A DNA stretch of 64,000 nt from Terrisporobacter mayombei. Lineage in GTDB: Bacteria; Bacillota; Clostridia; Peptostreptococcales; Peptostreptococcaceae. The notes below the pieces were generated by a model. It had not been told where the DNA came from, made no database searches, and worked only from the letters and a program-made list of their open reading frames with translations. The translations under genes and the position numbers were made by a program. Shown piece after piece: positions 44,598 to 53,356 of the stretch (position 1 is its first letter; each line of letters starts with the position of its first letter). The DNA lies in the NCBI RefSeq assembly GCF_020748465.1, contig NZ_JAHZMP010000001.1, forward strand, positions 620,001 through 684,000, given 5' to 3'.

Positions 44598-45836
44598 TTA
44601 GTCACCATAAGTTTTATGAAAAATTATATGGAACTCAGTTCCTTCGTTTTTTTCACTGTTTACGTAAATATCTCCATTTTGACTTTCTATAATAGACTTA
44701 GACATGGCAAGGCCTATACCCACACTGTCTTCCTTTGAAGTTTTACCTTTATAAAATCTTTTGAAAATATGAGGCAAGTCTTTCTTGTCTATTCCTTCTC
44801 CGCTATCTTTTATTACAACTTCACAGTATAGAGGATTTTGATCATAACTAATACTTATTTTTCCGCCCTGCGGAGTGTGTTCTATACAGTTTTTTATTAT
44901 ATTTACAAAAGCTTCACTGGACCAATTTATATCACCAGTATAACTTGTATTTTCATATCCATTTATGCATAGTTCTATATTTTTAATTTCCATAGTAATT
45001 AAACTTGGTGCAACTGCCCTTTTAATTAATTCATTAATTTTAACTTCTTTATTCTCAAAGTCTATTACCTTGGCTTCCACTTTAGAAAGCTTCAACATAC
45101 TTTTTACTAGCCATTCCATACGATTTAGTTGAGATTTTATCTTATCTAGAAATTCTATTTTTGTTTCTTTTGGTAAGTCCTCATACATTAAATCATTCAA
45201 TATTACTAAAGAGGTCATAGGTGTTTTTAACTGATGAGATATATCTGAAATAGTGTTATTTAAAAATAGCTTTTCATTATTTAAAAGCTCTACTTTTTCT
45301 TTTAATATATTAGTCATTTTAATTAACTCAGTTTTTAAAAGACCTATTTGACCCTCTTGATTTCTATTTTTCATTTCAAATTTTCGTCCTTCAGAACTAT
45401 TATAAACATAGTCTGTCATGTCTTTTATATCCGCATAAATTTTTCTAAAATAACTTAAAGCAAGGATAATAAATAATATTAAAATAATGCATATAAACAC
45501 CCAGTTAATATTGAAAATGTATTTTATACTTTCATTTATAATAGGCTCATTTTTCAAACTTATATAGCTATTATAATTATATTTACTTAGTATTTCTTTT
45601 CCCAAATCTACATTCTCTTTTGAATTTCCCTGTGTAACTATATCTATAATGTCTTCTTCCAGTTCAGGTCTTTCTGATAGAATATTTCCTATAATTGCTT
45701 GATTATTTTCAACTACTTTTTCTTTTATAATACTTAAATTAAGTAATGTTACTCCACCACACATAACAATAGCAATTAGAAATAAAACACTAAATCTCCT
45801 TAGAAAACTTTTTATCTCAACATTATATCTAGTCAT
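44598..45836 (-). CDS. membrane sensor histidine kinase (BceS/VanS-like position)
   Basis: A 412-residue kinase with two N-terminal helices (FSVLFLIAIVMCGGVTLLNL and VFICIILILFIILALSYF) enclosing a short outer loop of about 85 residues, then HisKA (DISHQLKTPMTSLVILNDLM, phospho-His) and HATPase (IIKNCIEHTPQGGKISISYD; DSGEGIDKKDLPHIF; GIGLAMSKSIIESQNG). The ATG at 45836 overlaps the regulator stop by 8 bases, so the pair is coupled. Its gene neighbours indicate it controls the ABC/VanZ genes downstream. Confidence 0.94.
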   Translation of the reverse strand: MTRYNVEIKSFLRRFSVLFLIAIVMCGGVTLLNLSIIKEKVVENNQAIIGNILSERPELEEDIIDIVTQGNSKENVDLGKEILSKYNYNSYISLKNEPIINESIKYIFNINWVFICIILILFIILALSYFRKIYADIKDMTDYVYNSSEGRKFEMKNRNQEGQIGLLKTELIKMTNILKEKVELLNNEKLFLNNTISDISHQLKTPMTSLVILNDLMYEDLPKETKIEFLDKIKSQLNRMEWLVKSMLKLSKVEAKVIDFENKEVKINELIKRAVAPSLITMEIKNIELCINGYENTSYTGDINWSSEAFVNIIKNCIEHTPQGGKISISYDQNPLYCEVVIKDSGEGIDKKDLPHIFKRFYKGKTSKEDSVGIGLAMSKSIIESQNGDIYVNSEKNEGTEFHIIFHKTYGD

Positions 45837-46524
45837 TTGCTTCACTTCCACTCCACTTGTATCCCATACCCCTAACTGTAATTATTAACTTTGGATTACT
45901 TGAATCATCCTCAATTTTTTCCCTAAGGCGTTTTATATACACAGTTAAGGTATTATCATTAATAAAATCATAAGTTACGTCCCATAATTTCTCTAAGATT
46001 TGATTTCTACTTAAAATTATATTTTCATTTTGAATTAAAATTAATAATAACTTGTACTCAGCAGAAGTTAAAAATACCTCTTCGCTACCTTTATAAACCC
46101 TAGCCTCTAAAGTATGAATACTTAAATCTCCATATTTTAAAATTTTCTTTCCCTTATCTTCGCCTTTATTTCTCCTAACTACTGCCTTTATTCTAGATAT
46201 AAGCTCTCTTACTCTAAAAGGCTTTGTCATATAATCATCTCCGCCAATATCAAGTCCCATGACTATATTCACCTCGTCATCACATGCTGTTAAAAAAATT
46301 ATAGGTATATCTTTCATCTCTCTTATTTCTTTACAAAAATCATAACCATTACCATCTGGCAACATTACATCTAAAAGAATTATGTCATAAGATTTTTCGT
46401 TTATATTAAGTCTTGCACTTTCTAAATCTTTGCATATATCTATTTCAAAACCCTCTTGTTCTAGAGCATATTTTACTCCAAAAGCTATTGTAGAGTCGTC
46501 CTCTACCATAAGAATCTTTATCAT
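45829..46524 (-). CDS. OmpR/PhoB-family response regulator
   Basis: A 231-residue regulator. Receiver: KILMVEDDST (acidic pair), DIILLDVMLPDGNGYDF (phospho-Asp), LTACDDE (Thr) and TKPFRVRELI (Lys). The DNA-binding winged helix (Trans_reg_C) is complete: LTSAEYKLLLILIQNENIIL and NTLTVYIKRLREKIEDDSSN. GGAGG precedes the ATG at 46524, so the frame back to 46548 is not used. First gene of the two-component/ABC/VanZ cassette. Confidence 0.96.
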   Translation of the reverse strand: MIKILMVEDDSTIAFGVKYALEQEGFEIDICKDLESARLNINEKSYDIILLDVMLPDGNGYDFCKEIREMKDIPIIFLTACDDEVNIVMGLDIGGDDYMTKPFRVRELISRIKAVVRRNKGEDKGKKILKYGDLSIHTLEARVYKGSEEVFLTSAEYKLLLILIQNENIILSRNQILEKLWDVTYDFINDNTLTVYIKRLREKIEDDSSNPKLIITVRGMGYKWSGSEAND

Positions 46525-46616
46525 AATAACCTCCAAATTTTTCATCATTTATAATTATTATACAATAAGTTAAAAAATATAATAAGACCGCTTGATGTGA
46601 CATTCTAGTCATAATA

Positions 46617-46670
46617 CAAAAGAGTACTTATGAATTTATTTTTACTCAAATTCATAAGTACTCTTTTTCT
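46617..46670 (-). terminator. terminator after the upstream two-component pair
   Basis: AGAGTACTTATGAATTT (46621-46637) pairs perfectly with AAATTCATAAGTACTCT (46648-46664). It separates the kinase at 46679-48082 from the next regulator, so the two systems are distinct transcription units. Confidence 0.88.
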
Positions 46671-46678
46671 TGATTTTA

Positions 46679-48082
46679 TTATTTAGGCAATATTATTATT
46701 AACTCTGTACCTTTATTTATTTTACTTTTTACATATATATGTCCATTATGAGCATCGACTATGCTTTTTACTATTGATAAACCTATTCCTATGCCTCCAG
46801 TTTCTTTATCTCTTGATTTATCCACTCTGTAAAATCGCTCAAAAATAAAGTTAATATCATTTTGAGGAATTCCAATTCCATTATCTTTAATAGATATGAC
46901 AATATTATCATCATCTTCATATGCTTTTATATGTATTTTCCCATGAACATTTGTATATTTAATAGCATTGGATAGTAAGTTTGCCAATACTTGCGAAAAT
47001 TGTTCCTTATCAATATTTATATATATTTCTTTCAAATCATAAGTTATCTTAATATTTTTTGACAATGCATCTCCTTCATAATTGTAAATAAAGTGTTGTA
47101 TAAATTCTTTTAAATTAACCTTACTTTTATTCAACACATCATTTTCGCTATCGTATTTTGACAATATTCTAAGCTGTCCTATTAAGTTGCTGAGTCTTAG
47201 TGCTTCTTCTCTTATACTATTAAGCCTATCTGGTGTAGCCTCCCATATTCCATCTATCATGCAATCTAAGTGACCTTGAATACTTGTTAAAGGTGTTCTC
47301 AGCTCATGAGCCACATCTGTCGTTATTCTTTTTCTAAGTAACTCTTGTTCATTTAATTTGTAAGATAATTTATTAATTGATTGAACCAATTCTTTTACTT
47401 CTTTTATCTTGCTATTATATTCTAGCTTGTCATTATATTTTCCATCGCTCATATTTTTAGCTTTAGAAGATACATTTTCTATAGAACTTGAAATTGAGTT
47501 TGATATAATTAAGGCAATTATTAGTGCACTTCCTATGGATATAAGACTTATTACTTTCATAAAACCATTTATTATATTTAAAAACATAATATCATTTTCC
47601 ATATAATACAATGACTCATAATATGAAATTTGTGCGTATCCTACTTTATTGTTCTTTTCACTATGTATGGCAACTCTGTATTCCTCCAATTTAGGAATCC
47701 AGTTTTCTTCTATGCTTTCCATATTTTTTTTTATATTATTTAATATTTCATTAGATTCATTTTTTTCATCTTCTAAAATTCCATATATTAACTTATTGTT
47801 TTTATCATAGACTCCCAACACTATACCTTTTTCTATGGAATCTTCAGCCAATTTTTTTATTAAATGTGTATCCCATGTTTTATCTTTATATATATTGTTT
47901 AAATCAAAATTTATTAAGTGATTTACCTCTGACTTATTGCTATCATCTACATATTTACCAAATTCTGATTCAAAAGCCTTTGTTACAAATATTGTTATTG
48001 ATAATATAGTTAATGCTATTATTGTTAAGAAAGATATTATTATTGTATTCCTAAGGGATATACTTTTATTTTTTAAGTCCAA
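46679..48082 (-). CDS. HAMP-domain sensor histidine kinase
   Basis: A 467-residue kinase: two transmembrane helices (IIISFLTIIALTILSITIFV; INGFMKVISLISIGSALIIALIISNSI starts the second), an outer sensor loop of about 140 residues, HAMP linker, HisKA (VAHELRTPLTSIQGHLDCM, phospho-His) and a full HATPase domain (LANLLSNAIKYTNVHG; DNGIGIPQNDINFIFERFYR; GGIGIGLSIVKSIVDAHNG). The start is TTG at 48082, read from inside the regulator gene (17-base overlap), which argues for translational coupling. Target genes unknown; it lies next to mgtE, which need not be its target. Confidence 0.93.
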   Translation of the reverse strand: MDLKNKSISLRNTIIISFLTIIALTILSITIFVTKAFESEFGKYVDDSNKSEVNHLINFDLNNIYKDKTWDTHLIKKLAEDSIEKGIVLGVYDKNNKLIYGILEDEKNESNEILNNIKKNMESIEENWIPKLEEYRVAIHSEKNNKVGYAQISYYESLYYMENDIMFLNIINGFMKVISLISIGSALIIALIISNSISSSIENVSSKAKNMSDGKYNDKLEYNSKIKEVKELVQSINKLSYKLNEQELLRKRITTDVAHELRTPLTSIQGHLDCMIDGIWEATPDRLNSIREEALRLSNLIGQLRILSKYDSENDVLNKSKVNLKEFIQHFIYNYEGDALSKNIKITYDLKEIYINIDKEQFSQVLANLLSNAIKYTNVHGKIHIKAYEDDDNIVISIKDNGIGIPQNDINFIFERFYRVDKSRDKETGGIGIGLSIVKSIVDAHNGHIYVKSKINKGTELIIILPK

Positions 48083-48749
48083 ATTTATAGCCTATCCCAT
48101 AAACCGTTTGTATTATTTTGCAATCTTTAGGATTTTCTTCTATTTTTTGTCTTAGATTTTTTATGTGGTTATCAACAGCACGATCATCTTTTTCATAATA
48201 TCCTTCTTCCAATTGCTCTAATATCTCAATTCTTGTAAATACTTTGTGTGGATTTGAAATTAACATTAATAATATTTTATATTCTGTATTAGTCAATGAA
48301 ACTAGTTTATTTCTTATTCTTACATCATAAGATAAAGTATCTATTTCTACTTCATTTCCAAATTTTATAATATTATTATCACTTAATTTGTTATTTCTTT
48401 TTAAAATAGCTTTTACTCTAAGCACCAGTTCTCTGACATTAAATGGTTTACATAAATAGTCATCACAACCTAAGGTAAAGCCTTCTATTCTATCTTCGTC
48501 CTCTATTTTAGCTGTAAGCATTATTATAGGTATTTCAGATTTTTGCCTAATCTGCTTACATACTTTTTCTCCGCTTATATCTGGCAACATTCTGTCTAAA
48601 ATAATTAAATCATAATCTGCATCTTCAAAGCTCTCAATTGCACTTTTTCCATTATAGACAACTGTAACTTCATATCCTTCTCTATCTAAATATGCTTTTA
48701 CAAACTCACAAATTTTTTGTTCATCATCAACTACTAATATTTTTATCAT
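48066..48749 (-). CDS. OmpR/PhoB-family response regulator
   Basis: A 227-residue regulator with receiver motifs ILVVDDEQKICEFV, YDLIILDRMLPDISGEKVC, MLTAKIEDEDR and CKPFNVRELV, and a winged-helix effector ending in VDNHIKNLRQKIEENPKDCK and VYGIGYKFG. GGAGAAATT precedes the ATG. It is the first gene of the pair with the kinase at 46679-48082, and is separated from mgtE by the terminator at 48807. Confidence 0.95.
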   Translation of the reverse strand: MIKILVVDDEQKICEFVKAYLDREGYEVTVVYNGKSAIESFEDADYDLIILDRMLPDISGEKVCKQIRQKSEIPIIMLTAKIEDEDRIEGFTLGCDDYLCKPFNVRELVLRVKAILKRNNKLSDNNIIKFGNEVEIDTLSYDVRIRNKLVSLTNTEYKILLMLISNPHKVFTRIEILEQLEEGYYEKDDRAVDNHIKNLRQKIEENPKDCKIIQTVYGIGYKFGLKK

Positions 48750-48806
48750 ATAATTTCTCCTATAAAAGTTATATATTATAGTATTTCTTTAATACTTCTT
48801 TATATT

Positions 48807-48836
48807 ATAAAAGACCTGTTATAACAGGTCTTTTAT
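48807..48836 (-). terminator. terminator after mgtE
   Basis: AAAAGACCTGTT (48809-48820) and AACAGGTCTTTT (48823-48834) form a perfect stem, loop AT, flanked by A/T runs. Confidence 0.9.
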
Positions 48837-48843
48837 TGTATTT

Positions 48844-50178
48844 TTATATTCTAAGTAATAATTTTGCTAAGGTAAAGTATACCATAAGTGCAAATGTATC
48901 TACAATTGTAGTAATTAATGGGCTAGCCATTATCGCTGGGTCTAATTTTAGTTTTTTAGCTATTATAGGTAATAACCCCCCTACTACTTTAGCAATTATA
49001 ACTGTAAAAAATAAACTTAAACATACGGTTAAAGATATAAATAAATCCGTTTTTTCTAAGAAATATATTCTAAGAAAGTTCACACTTGCTAAAATAGTTG
49101 CAACTATTAAACTTACCCTAAACTCTTTAAACATTACTTTTAAATAATCTTTCAACTCAATATCTCCAAGGGCTAATCCCCTTATTACTAAAGTTGAAGA
49201 TTGTGAACCTGCATTACCACCTGTATCCATCAACATAGGAATAAATGCAGCAAGTATTACTACTGATTGCAATACATCATCAAATTTCTTTATTATGGAA
49301 CCAGTAAATGTGGCAGATATCATTAACACTAATAACCATACAACTCTATTTTTTGCCAAGTCTATTACTGGAGTTTTTAAATAAGACTCTTCATTTGGTT
49401 TTATAGCTGCCATCTTTTGAAAATCCTCTGTATTTTCTTTATCTACTATATCCATAACATCATCTACCGTTATAATACCAACTAATCTATCTTCTTTGTC
49501 TACTACTGGCATACATGTTAAGTCGTATTTCTTAAACTCTGAGGCTACAATCTCTTGATCTTCCATTGTACTTGTACTTATAACATTTCTGTCCATTATA
49601 TCTTCTATAGAAGTCTTTTCATCATTTAGTATTAGTTCTTTTAAATGTAGTGTTCCTTTTAATTTTCTATTGTTATCAATTATAAAGCAAGTATCCACAT
49701 CTTCTTTGTCTAAAGTATCACGTCTAATGAATTTTATAGCATCTTTTACTGTCATACTTTCTTTTAAGTCTAAAAATTCTATAGTCATCATTGACCCTGC
49801 TGTATTTTCATCATATTTTAAAAATTGATTAATAAGTTCTCTTTTTTCTTTTGAAGTATTTTTTAATACTTTTTTTACCATATGAGATGGTAGTTCTTCT
49901 ATAATATCCACTGTATCATCTAAAAATAATTTGTCTACTATATCTTTTAATTCACTATCTGTTATAGACTGTATTATATATTCTTGCATATCCGATTCTA
50001 AATATGAAAATACTTCAACTGCTATATCCTTTGGCAGTATTCTAAAAGCTAATACTATTTCCTCTTCTCTTAAATCCACCATATCTTTTGCTATGTCTAC
50101 TGAATTTAGGTCAGCAAAGTATTCGCTCAACTCTAAAATTTTTCTTTTTTTAATTAAATTGCTTACTACTTCTACCAT
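48844..50178 (-). CDS. mgtE: magnesium transporter MgtE
   Basis: Mg2+ channel gated by its cytoplasmic domain, 444 residues. Seen: the N-terminal superhelical domain (LRILPKDIAVEVFSYLESDM region, shown as FRILPKDIAVEVFSYLESD), two CBS domains (TVKDAIKFIRRD... and VASEFKKYDLTCMPVVDKED), the plug helix with LAKNRVVWLLVLMISATFTG, and five C-terminal helices with LMDTGGNAGSQSSTLVIRG, the ion-selectivity region. GGAGGG precedes the ATG at 50178. A small ORF and a stem-loop precede it in the leader. The N-terminal domain is somewhat short but complete. Confidence 0.95.
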   Translation of the reverse strand: MVEVVSNLIKKRKILELSEYFADLNSVDIAKDMVDLREEEIVLAFRILPKDIAVEVFSYLESDMQEYIIQSITDSELKDIVDKLFLDDTVDIIEELPSHMVKKVLKNTSKEKRELINQFLKYDENTAGSMMTIEFLDLKESMTVKDAIKFIRRDTLDKEDVDTCFIIDNNRKLKGTLHLKELILNDEKTSIEDIMDRNVISTSTMEDQEIVASEFKKYDLTCMPVVDKEDRLVGIITVDDVMDIVDKENTEDFQKMAAIKPNEESYLKTPVIDLAKNRVVWLLVLMISATFTGSIIKKFDDVLQSVVILAAFIPMLMDTGGNAGSQSSTLVIRGLALGDIELKDYLKVMFKEFRVSLIVATILASVNFLRIYFLEKTDLFISLTVCLSLFFTVIIAKVVGGLLPIIAKKLKLDPAIMASPLITTIVDTFALMVYFTLAKLLLRI

Positions 50179-50287
50179 AATAATCCCTCCATAATAAAGA
50201 GTTCATATTATCTATAAAGAGATTGTAATAAATATGAACCCTTCTTCTTTTTGCTTTTGCTTTTTTCAAACTAGGATCACCGTCCAT
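50150..50287 (-). CDS. leader peptide ORF overlapping mgtE (45 aa)
   Basis: A 45-codon ORF beginning MDGDPSLKKAKAKRRRVHIY, then YNLFIDNMNSLLWRDYYGR. It starts at an ATG with AAAGGATGTG 7 bases upstream, about 26 bases after a likely transcription start (TATAAT at 50320-50325). It runs through the mgtE ribosome site and overlaps the mgtE start by 29 bases in another frame. The aspartate/proline-containing start followed by a dense Lys/Arg run could stall ribosomes depending on Mg2+; this is inference by analogy with acidic/proline-rich N-termini that destabilise ribosomes at low Mg2+. It might also be a chance ORF in the leader. Confidence 0.5.
   Translation of the reverse strand: MDGDPSLKKAKAKRRRVHIYYNLFIDNMNSLLWRDYYGRSSKQFN
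50184..50242 (-). promoter_or_regulatory. stem-loop in the mgtE leader next to the ribosome site
   Basis: On the minus strand GTTCATATT (50232-50240) pairs with AATATGAAC (50201-50209), with a 22-base loop, and the mgtE Shine-Dalgarno GGAGGG (50185-50190) begins about 10 bases after the stem. No U-run follows, so it is not a terminator. It lies wholly within the leader ORF, so ribosome movement through that ORF would melt it. Confidence 0.6.
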
Positions 50288-50446
50288 ATAAATCACATCC
50301 TTTACTTTCATTTGTTTTTATTATATTAAACAAATATGTAGAACTTATGTAGTTTTATAAATTTTAAAATTATATATTGTGCTTCATATATAATAAAATT
50401 ATAATTTACATAATATATAAAATAATTAATAAGAAAGGATTTTAAT

Positions 50447-51130
50447 ATGAAAATAACATATATTCATCATAGTAGCTTTGTTGTAGAACTTAAGAATTGC
50501 ATATTACTTTTCGACTATTTCCAAGGAAATCTTCCAGAATTTAATAATGATAAAAAACTGTATGTATTTTCTAGTCACTCTCATCACGACCATTTTAATA
50601 AAAACATTTTTAAACTAAAAAGAATACATCCTGACGTAACTTATATATTATCAAATGATATAAATGCTACAGAATCTAAAAATATAAGACTTATAGATGC
50701 AAATGAAAAACTAGTAATTGATAATTTAGAAATAGAAACTCTACAATCTAGCGACTTAGGTGTTGCCTTTATTGTAAAAATCGAAAACAAAACGATTTAT
50801 CATGCCGGGGATTTAAACTGGTGGCACTGGGAAGGAGAAAACTCTCCTGAAGAAAATACTTATGCTGAAAATTTATTTAAGAATTCTATAGACAAAATAA
50901 AAGGAATAAACATAGATGTAGCCTTCTTACCTTTAGATTCTCGACAAGGGAATCAATATTATTTAGGTTTTGATTATTTTATGAGAAATACTAATACTAA
51001 AATAGCATTTCCTATGCATTTTTGGAGCAACCACTCTTTGGTTAAAACATTTAAAGCTTCTAACCATGCTTTAAATTATAAAGATAAAATCTTAGAAATA
51101 AATCATAATAATGAGGAATTTCAACTTTAA
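50447..51130 (+). CDS. metallo-beta-lactamase-fold hydrolase (YtkL/UPF0173-like)
   Basis: A 227-residue protein: ITYIHHSSFVVELKNCILLF at the N-terminus, VFSSHSHHDHFNKNIF with the HxHxDH zinc motif (about 45), IYHAGDLNWWHWEGE with the bridging aspartate (about 121) and FPMHFW with a later histidine. This is the UlaG/UPF0173-like MBL group; its substrate is unknown. It has no signal peptide. AAAGGAT precedes the ATG. Plus-strand gene, converging on the PBP gene through a shared terminator. Confidence 0.88.
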   Translation: MKITYIHHSSFVVELKNCILLFDYFQGNLPEFNNDKKLYVFSSHSHHDHFNKNIFKLKRIHPDVTYILSNDINATESKNIRLIDANEKLVIDNLEIETLQSSDLGVAFIVKIENKTIYHAGDLNWWHWEGENSPEENTYAENLFKNSIDKIKGINIDVAFLPLDSRQGNQYYLGFDYFMRNTNTKIAFPMHFWSNHSLVKTFKASNHALNYKDKILEINHNNEEFQL

Positions 51131-51132
51131 AA

Positions 51133-51165
51133 TAAAAGGTCAACTTATAAAAGTTGACCTTTCTT
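51133..51165. terminator. bidirectional terminator between the MBL and PBP genes
   Basis: AAAGGTCAACTT (51135-51146) and AAGTTGACCTTT (51151-51162) form a perfect stem with A-rich upstream and T-rich downstream flanks. Confidence 0.9.
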
Positions 51166-51166
51166 A

Positions 51167-53179
51167 TTATTTATCTTCCAAAAGATAGCTTTTCATTATA
51201 TTTTTAACTTTAGGTACTAAATATTTTGATGTGGATTTGTCTTTCATATTTTCCATAACCATGGATATGGCTAACTTAGAGTCATCCAAGTCAACTGCAA
51301 CAAACCAACTATTTTCATCTCCACTTTTGTCTTCTTTAGTGGATTTTATTTCTGCTGTTCCCGTTTTACCTGCCAATTTAATTCCATCTATTTTACATAA
51401 ATATCCACTTCCATTAGGGTCATCTATAACACCAGTAAAATCCTTTTGTAATTCTTTTAAATCTTCTTTTCTTATTGCTTTATTATATACTTTTTCTTCC
51501 TTATTTTCGCTTATTACAAGCCTTGGAGTCATAATTTCACCTTCATTTGCTAAGGCTGAGTATGCCATAGTTACTTGCAGAGGGGTTGTCAGAGCTTCTC
51601 CTTGTCCGTAACCTGTATCGCCTAGTAAAATTTCATTTTCTATTTTACCACTGTTTGAAATTTGAGATTTTGTCATAGGGTATTCAAAGTTTATATCTGA
51701 TCCTAAACCAAACTTCTTGGCTCCTTCTATAAAGTTCTTACTACCTACTTTAATAGACTTATCTGCAAAATAAATATTGTCAGAGTTTACAACAGCATCA
51801 TATAAATTTACAGAGCTTATATTTTTTACTCTAGTAACTTTATAATTTCCCCAAGAAGATGATTTTTGCCAATTTAGTCCTTCTATTTTCATTTTTTCAT
51901 TAGGATTTATTATTTTATTTTCCAATCCTATAGATGCTGTTATAAGTTTCATAGTAGAGCCTGGTGAGTATAAATTGTTTGCTCTATTATCAAAACATGC
52001 ATTTTTATTTTCTTCCCACTCTTTTGCTATTTCTTTAGTTTTATAAGTTACCATTGTGTTAGAGTCATAAGAAGGCGAACTTACCATAGCCAATACTTCT
52101 CCATTACTTGAATCCATAGCTATGGATGCTCCTTTTTCTTTATCAATTTGAGCATATATTTCTTTTTGTAGCTTAGAATCTATTGCTAGCTTTATATCAT
52201 CTCCATCACTGGGTTTTGTCTTAGCTACGGTTACATTACTGTCTCCTCTTTCAATATATATATGAGCTCCATCTGTAGCTCTTAATTTATCTTCATAAAC
52301 TTGCTCCAATCCATTTTTGCCTATTTGACTACTACTTATATAGTTTTTATCGGATTTTTTCTCCATCTCTTCTGCTGTTATATCACCTATATAACCTATA
52401 AGACTTCCAAAGGCCTCACCTTTTGCATAAACCCTAGATGTTACCTGTTGTATAGTTATTCCTTCTATTTTTGAAACTTTATCTAACTTATCATTTTCAT
52501 ATTTTGAAAGCTTTACAATGTTCACGGCATATTCTGGATTAGTGTTACTTTCAAATTTTTTTTCTATATATTCTTCACTTATATCAAGCGCTTTAGCTAA
52601 ATCTTTTATACTCTCTTTTTTAAATACTTCACTGTCTATGTTAACATAATTTGCCTCTCCATTGCATGCTAGCAAGTTTCCATCTCTCTCTAGTATTTTG
52701 CCTCTATTCCCCTTAGTTATCTCAGCTTTTATCTTATCTCCTTTAATCATCTCAGGTAGAATTAAGCTTTCATCCCAACATATCTTATATTTGTTATCTT
52801 CTTTTTTTAGCTTAATTGTTGCATCATCACATTTTAGTTTTCCTCCAATAGTATTCATAGAAACAGTAATTGGTATTTCTGATTTATTTTTAATCTCTCC
52901 AACATCTATTTTTATGTTACTTACATTCATAGCAGAATAAATTGCTGAATATTTTTTTACAAATTCTTCTTTTCCACCAAACTCTTCTTTTATGTAGTTT
53001 TTAGAATCTGTTGTTAAAGTTTCATATACTTCACCGTAATTTTCTTCATTTAACAACTTGTTGTAGTTTTTCACAGTATTTTTTATTTCATCCTTATTAC
53101 TACAACCACTTAATACAAATACCGTTGTTATTATCATGATAATAAATATTAGTTTACTTAATTTCTTTTTTCTAATCAT
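51167..53179 (-). CDS. class B penicillin-binding transpeptidase with MecA-like N-terminal domain
   Basis: A 670-residue peptidoglycan D,D-transpeptidase. The N-terminus is a helix ending in a lipobox, IMIITTVFVLSGCSNKDE, so it may be a lipoprotein. An NTF2-like MecA_N domain follows (KNYNKLLNEENYGEVYETL; about 30-140), then the PBP dimerisation domain (RGKILERDGNLLACNG onward) and the transpeptidase: SPGSTMKLITA (SxxK, about 413), VVNSDNIYFADKS (SxN, about 471) and LAGKTGTAEIK (KTG, about 610). MecA-type PBPs with this domain order include low-affinity beta-lactam-resistant enzymes, but the sequence alone does not show resistance. GGGGAGAAT precedes the ATG. Confidence 0.94.
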   Translation of the reverse strand: MIRKKKLSKLIFIIMIITTVFVLSGCSNKDEIKNTVKNYNKLLNEENYGEVYETLTTDSKNYIKEEFGGKEEFVKKYSAIYSAMNVSNIKIDVGEIKNKSEIPITVSMNTIGGKLKCDDATIKLKKEDNKYKICWDESLILPEMIKGDKIKAEITKGNRGKILERDGNLLACNGEANYVNIDSEVFKKESIKDLAKALDISEEYIEKKFESNTNPEYAVNIVKLSKYENDKLDKVSKIEGITIQQVTSRVYAKGEAFGSLIGYIGDITAEEMEKKSDKNYISSSQIGKNGLEQVYEDKLRATDGAHIYIERGDSNVTVAKTKPSDGDDIKLAIDSKLQKEIYAQIDKEKGASIAMDSSNGEVLAMVSSPSYDSNTMVTYKTKEIAKEWEENKNACFDNRANNLYSPGSTMKLITASIGLENKIINPNEKMKIEGLNWQKSSSWGNYKVTRVKNISSVNLYDAVVNSDNIYFADKSIKVGSKNFIEGAKKFGLGSDINFEYPMTKSQISNSGKIENEILLGDTGYGQGEALTTPLQVTMAYSALANEGEIMTPRLVISENKEEKVYNKAIRKEDLKELQKDFTGVIDDPNGSGYLCKIDGIKLAGKTGTAEIKSTKEDKSGDENSWFVAVDLDDSKLAISMVMENMKDKSTSKYLVPKVKNIMKSYLLEDK

Positions 53180-53356
53180 TATAAATATTCTCCCCTCATA
53201 AATTATTTAATTGACTCCCTATTTTTATTTTACTCTTTGTTTATTAGACCTTTATATTTTACAAAAGGTTTTAACTTATTTATATTTTTTAAATTGCAAC
53301 TATATATACTCTGTTATATAATAAGTTTTTACTAGAAATTTAAAGGAGGTATTGAT

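Noticed and set aside
50184..50340. Known Mg2+ M-box riboswitch upstream of mgtE
   Set aside because: The leader is only about 135 bases and lacks the conserved M-box core as I recall it; the only structure is the short stem around the leader ORF.
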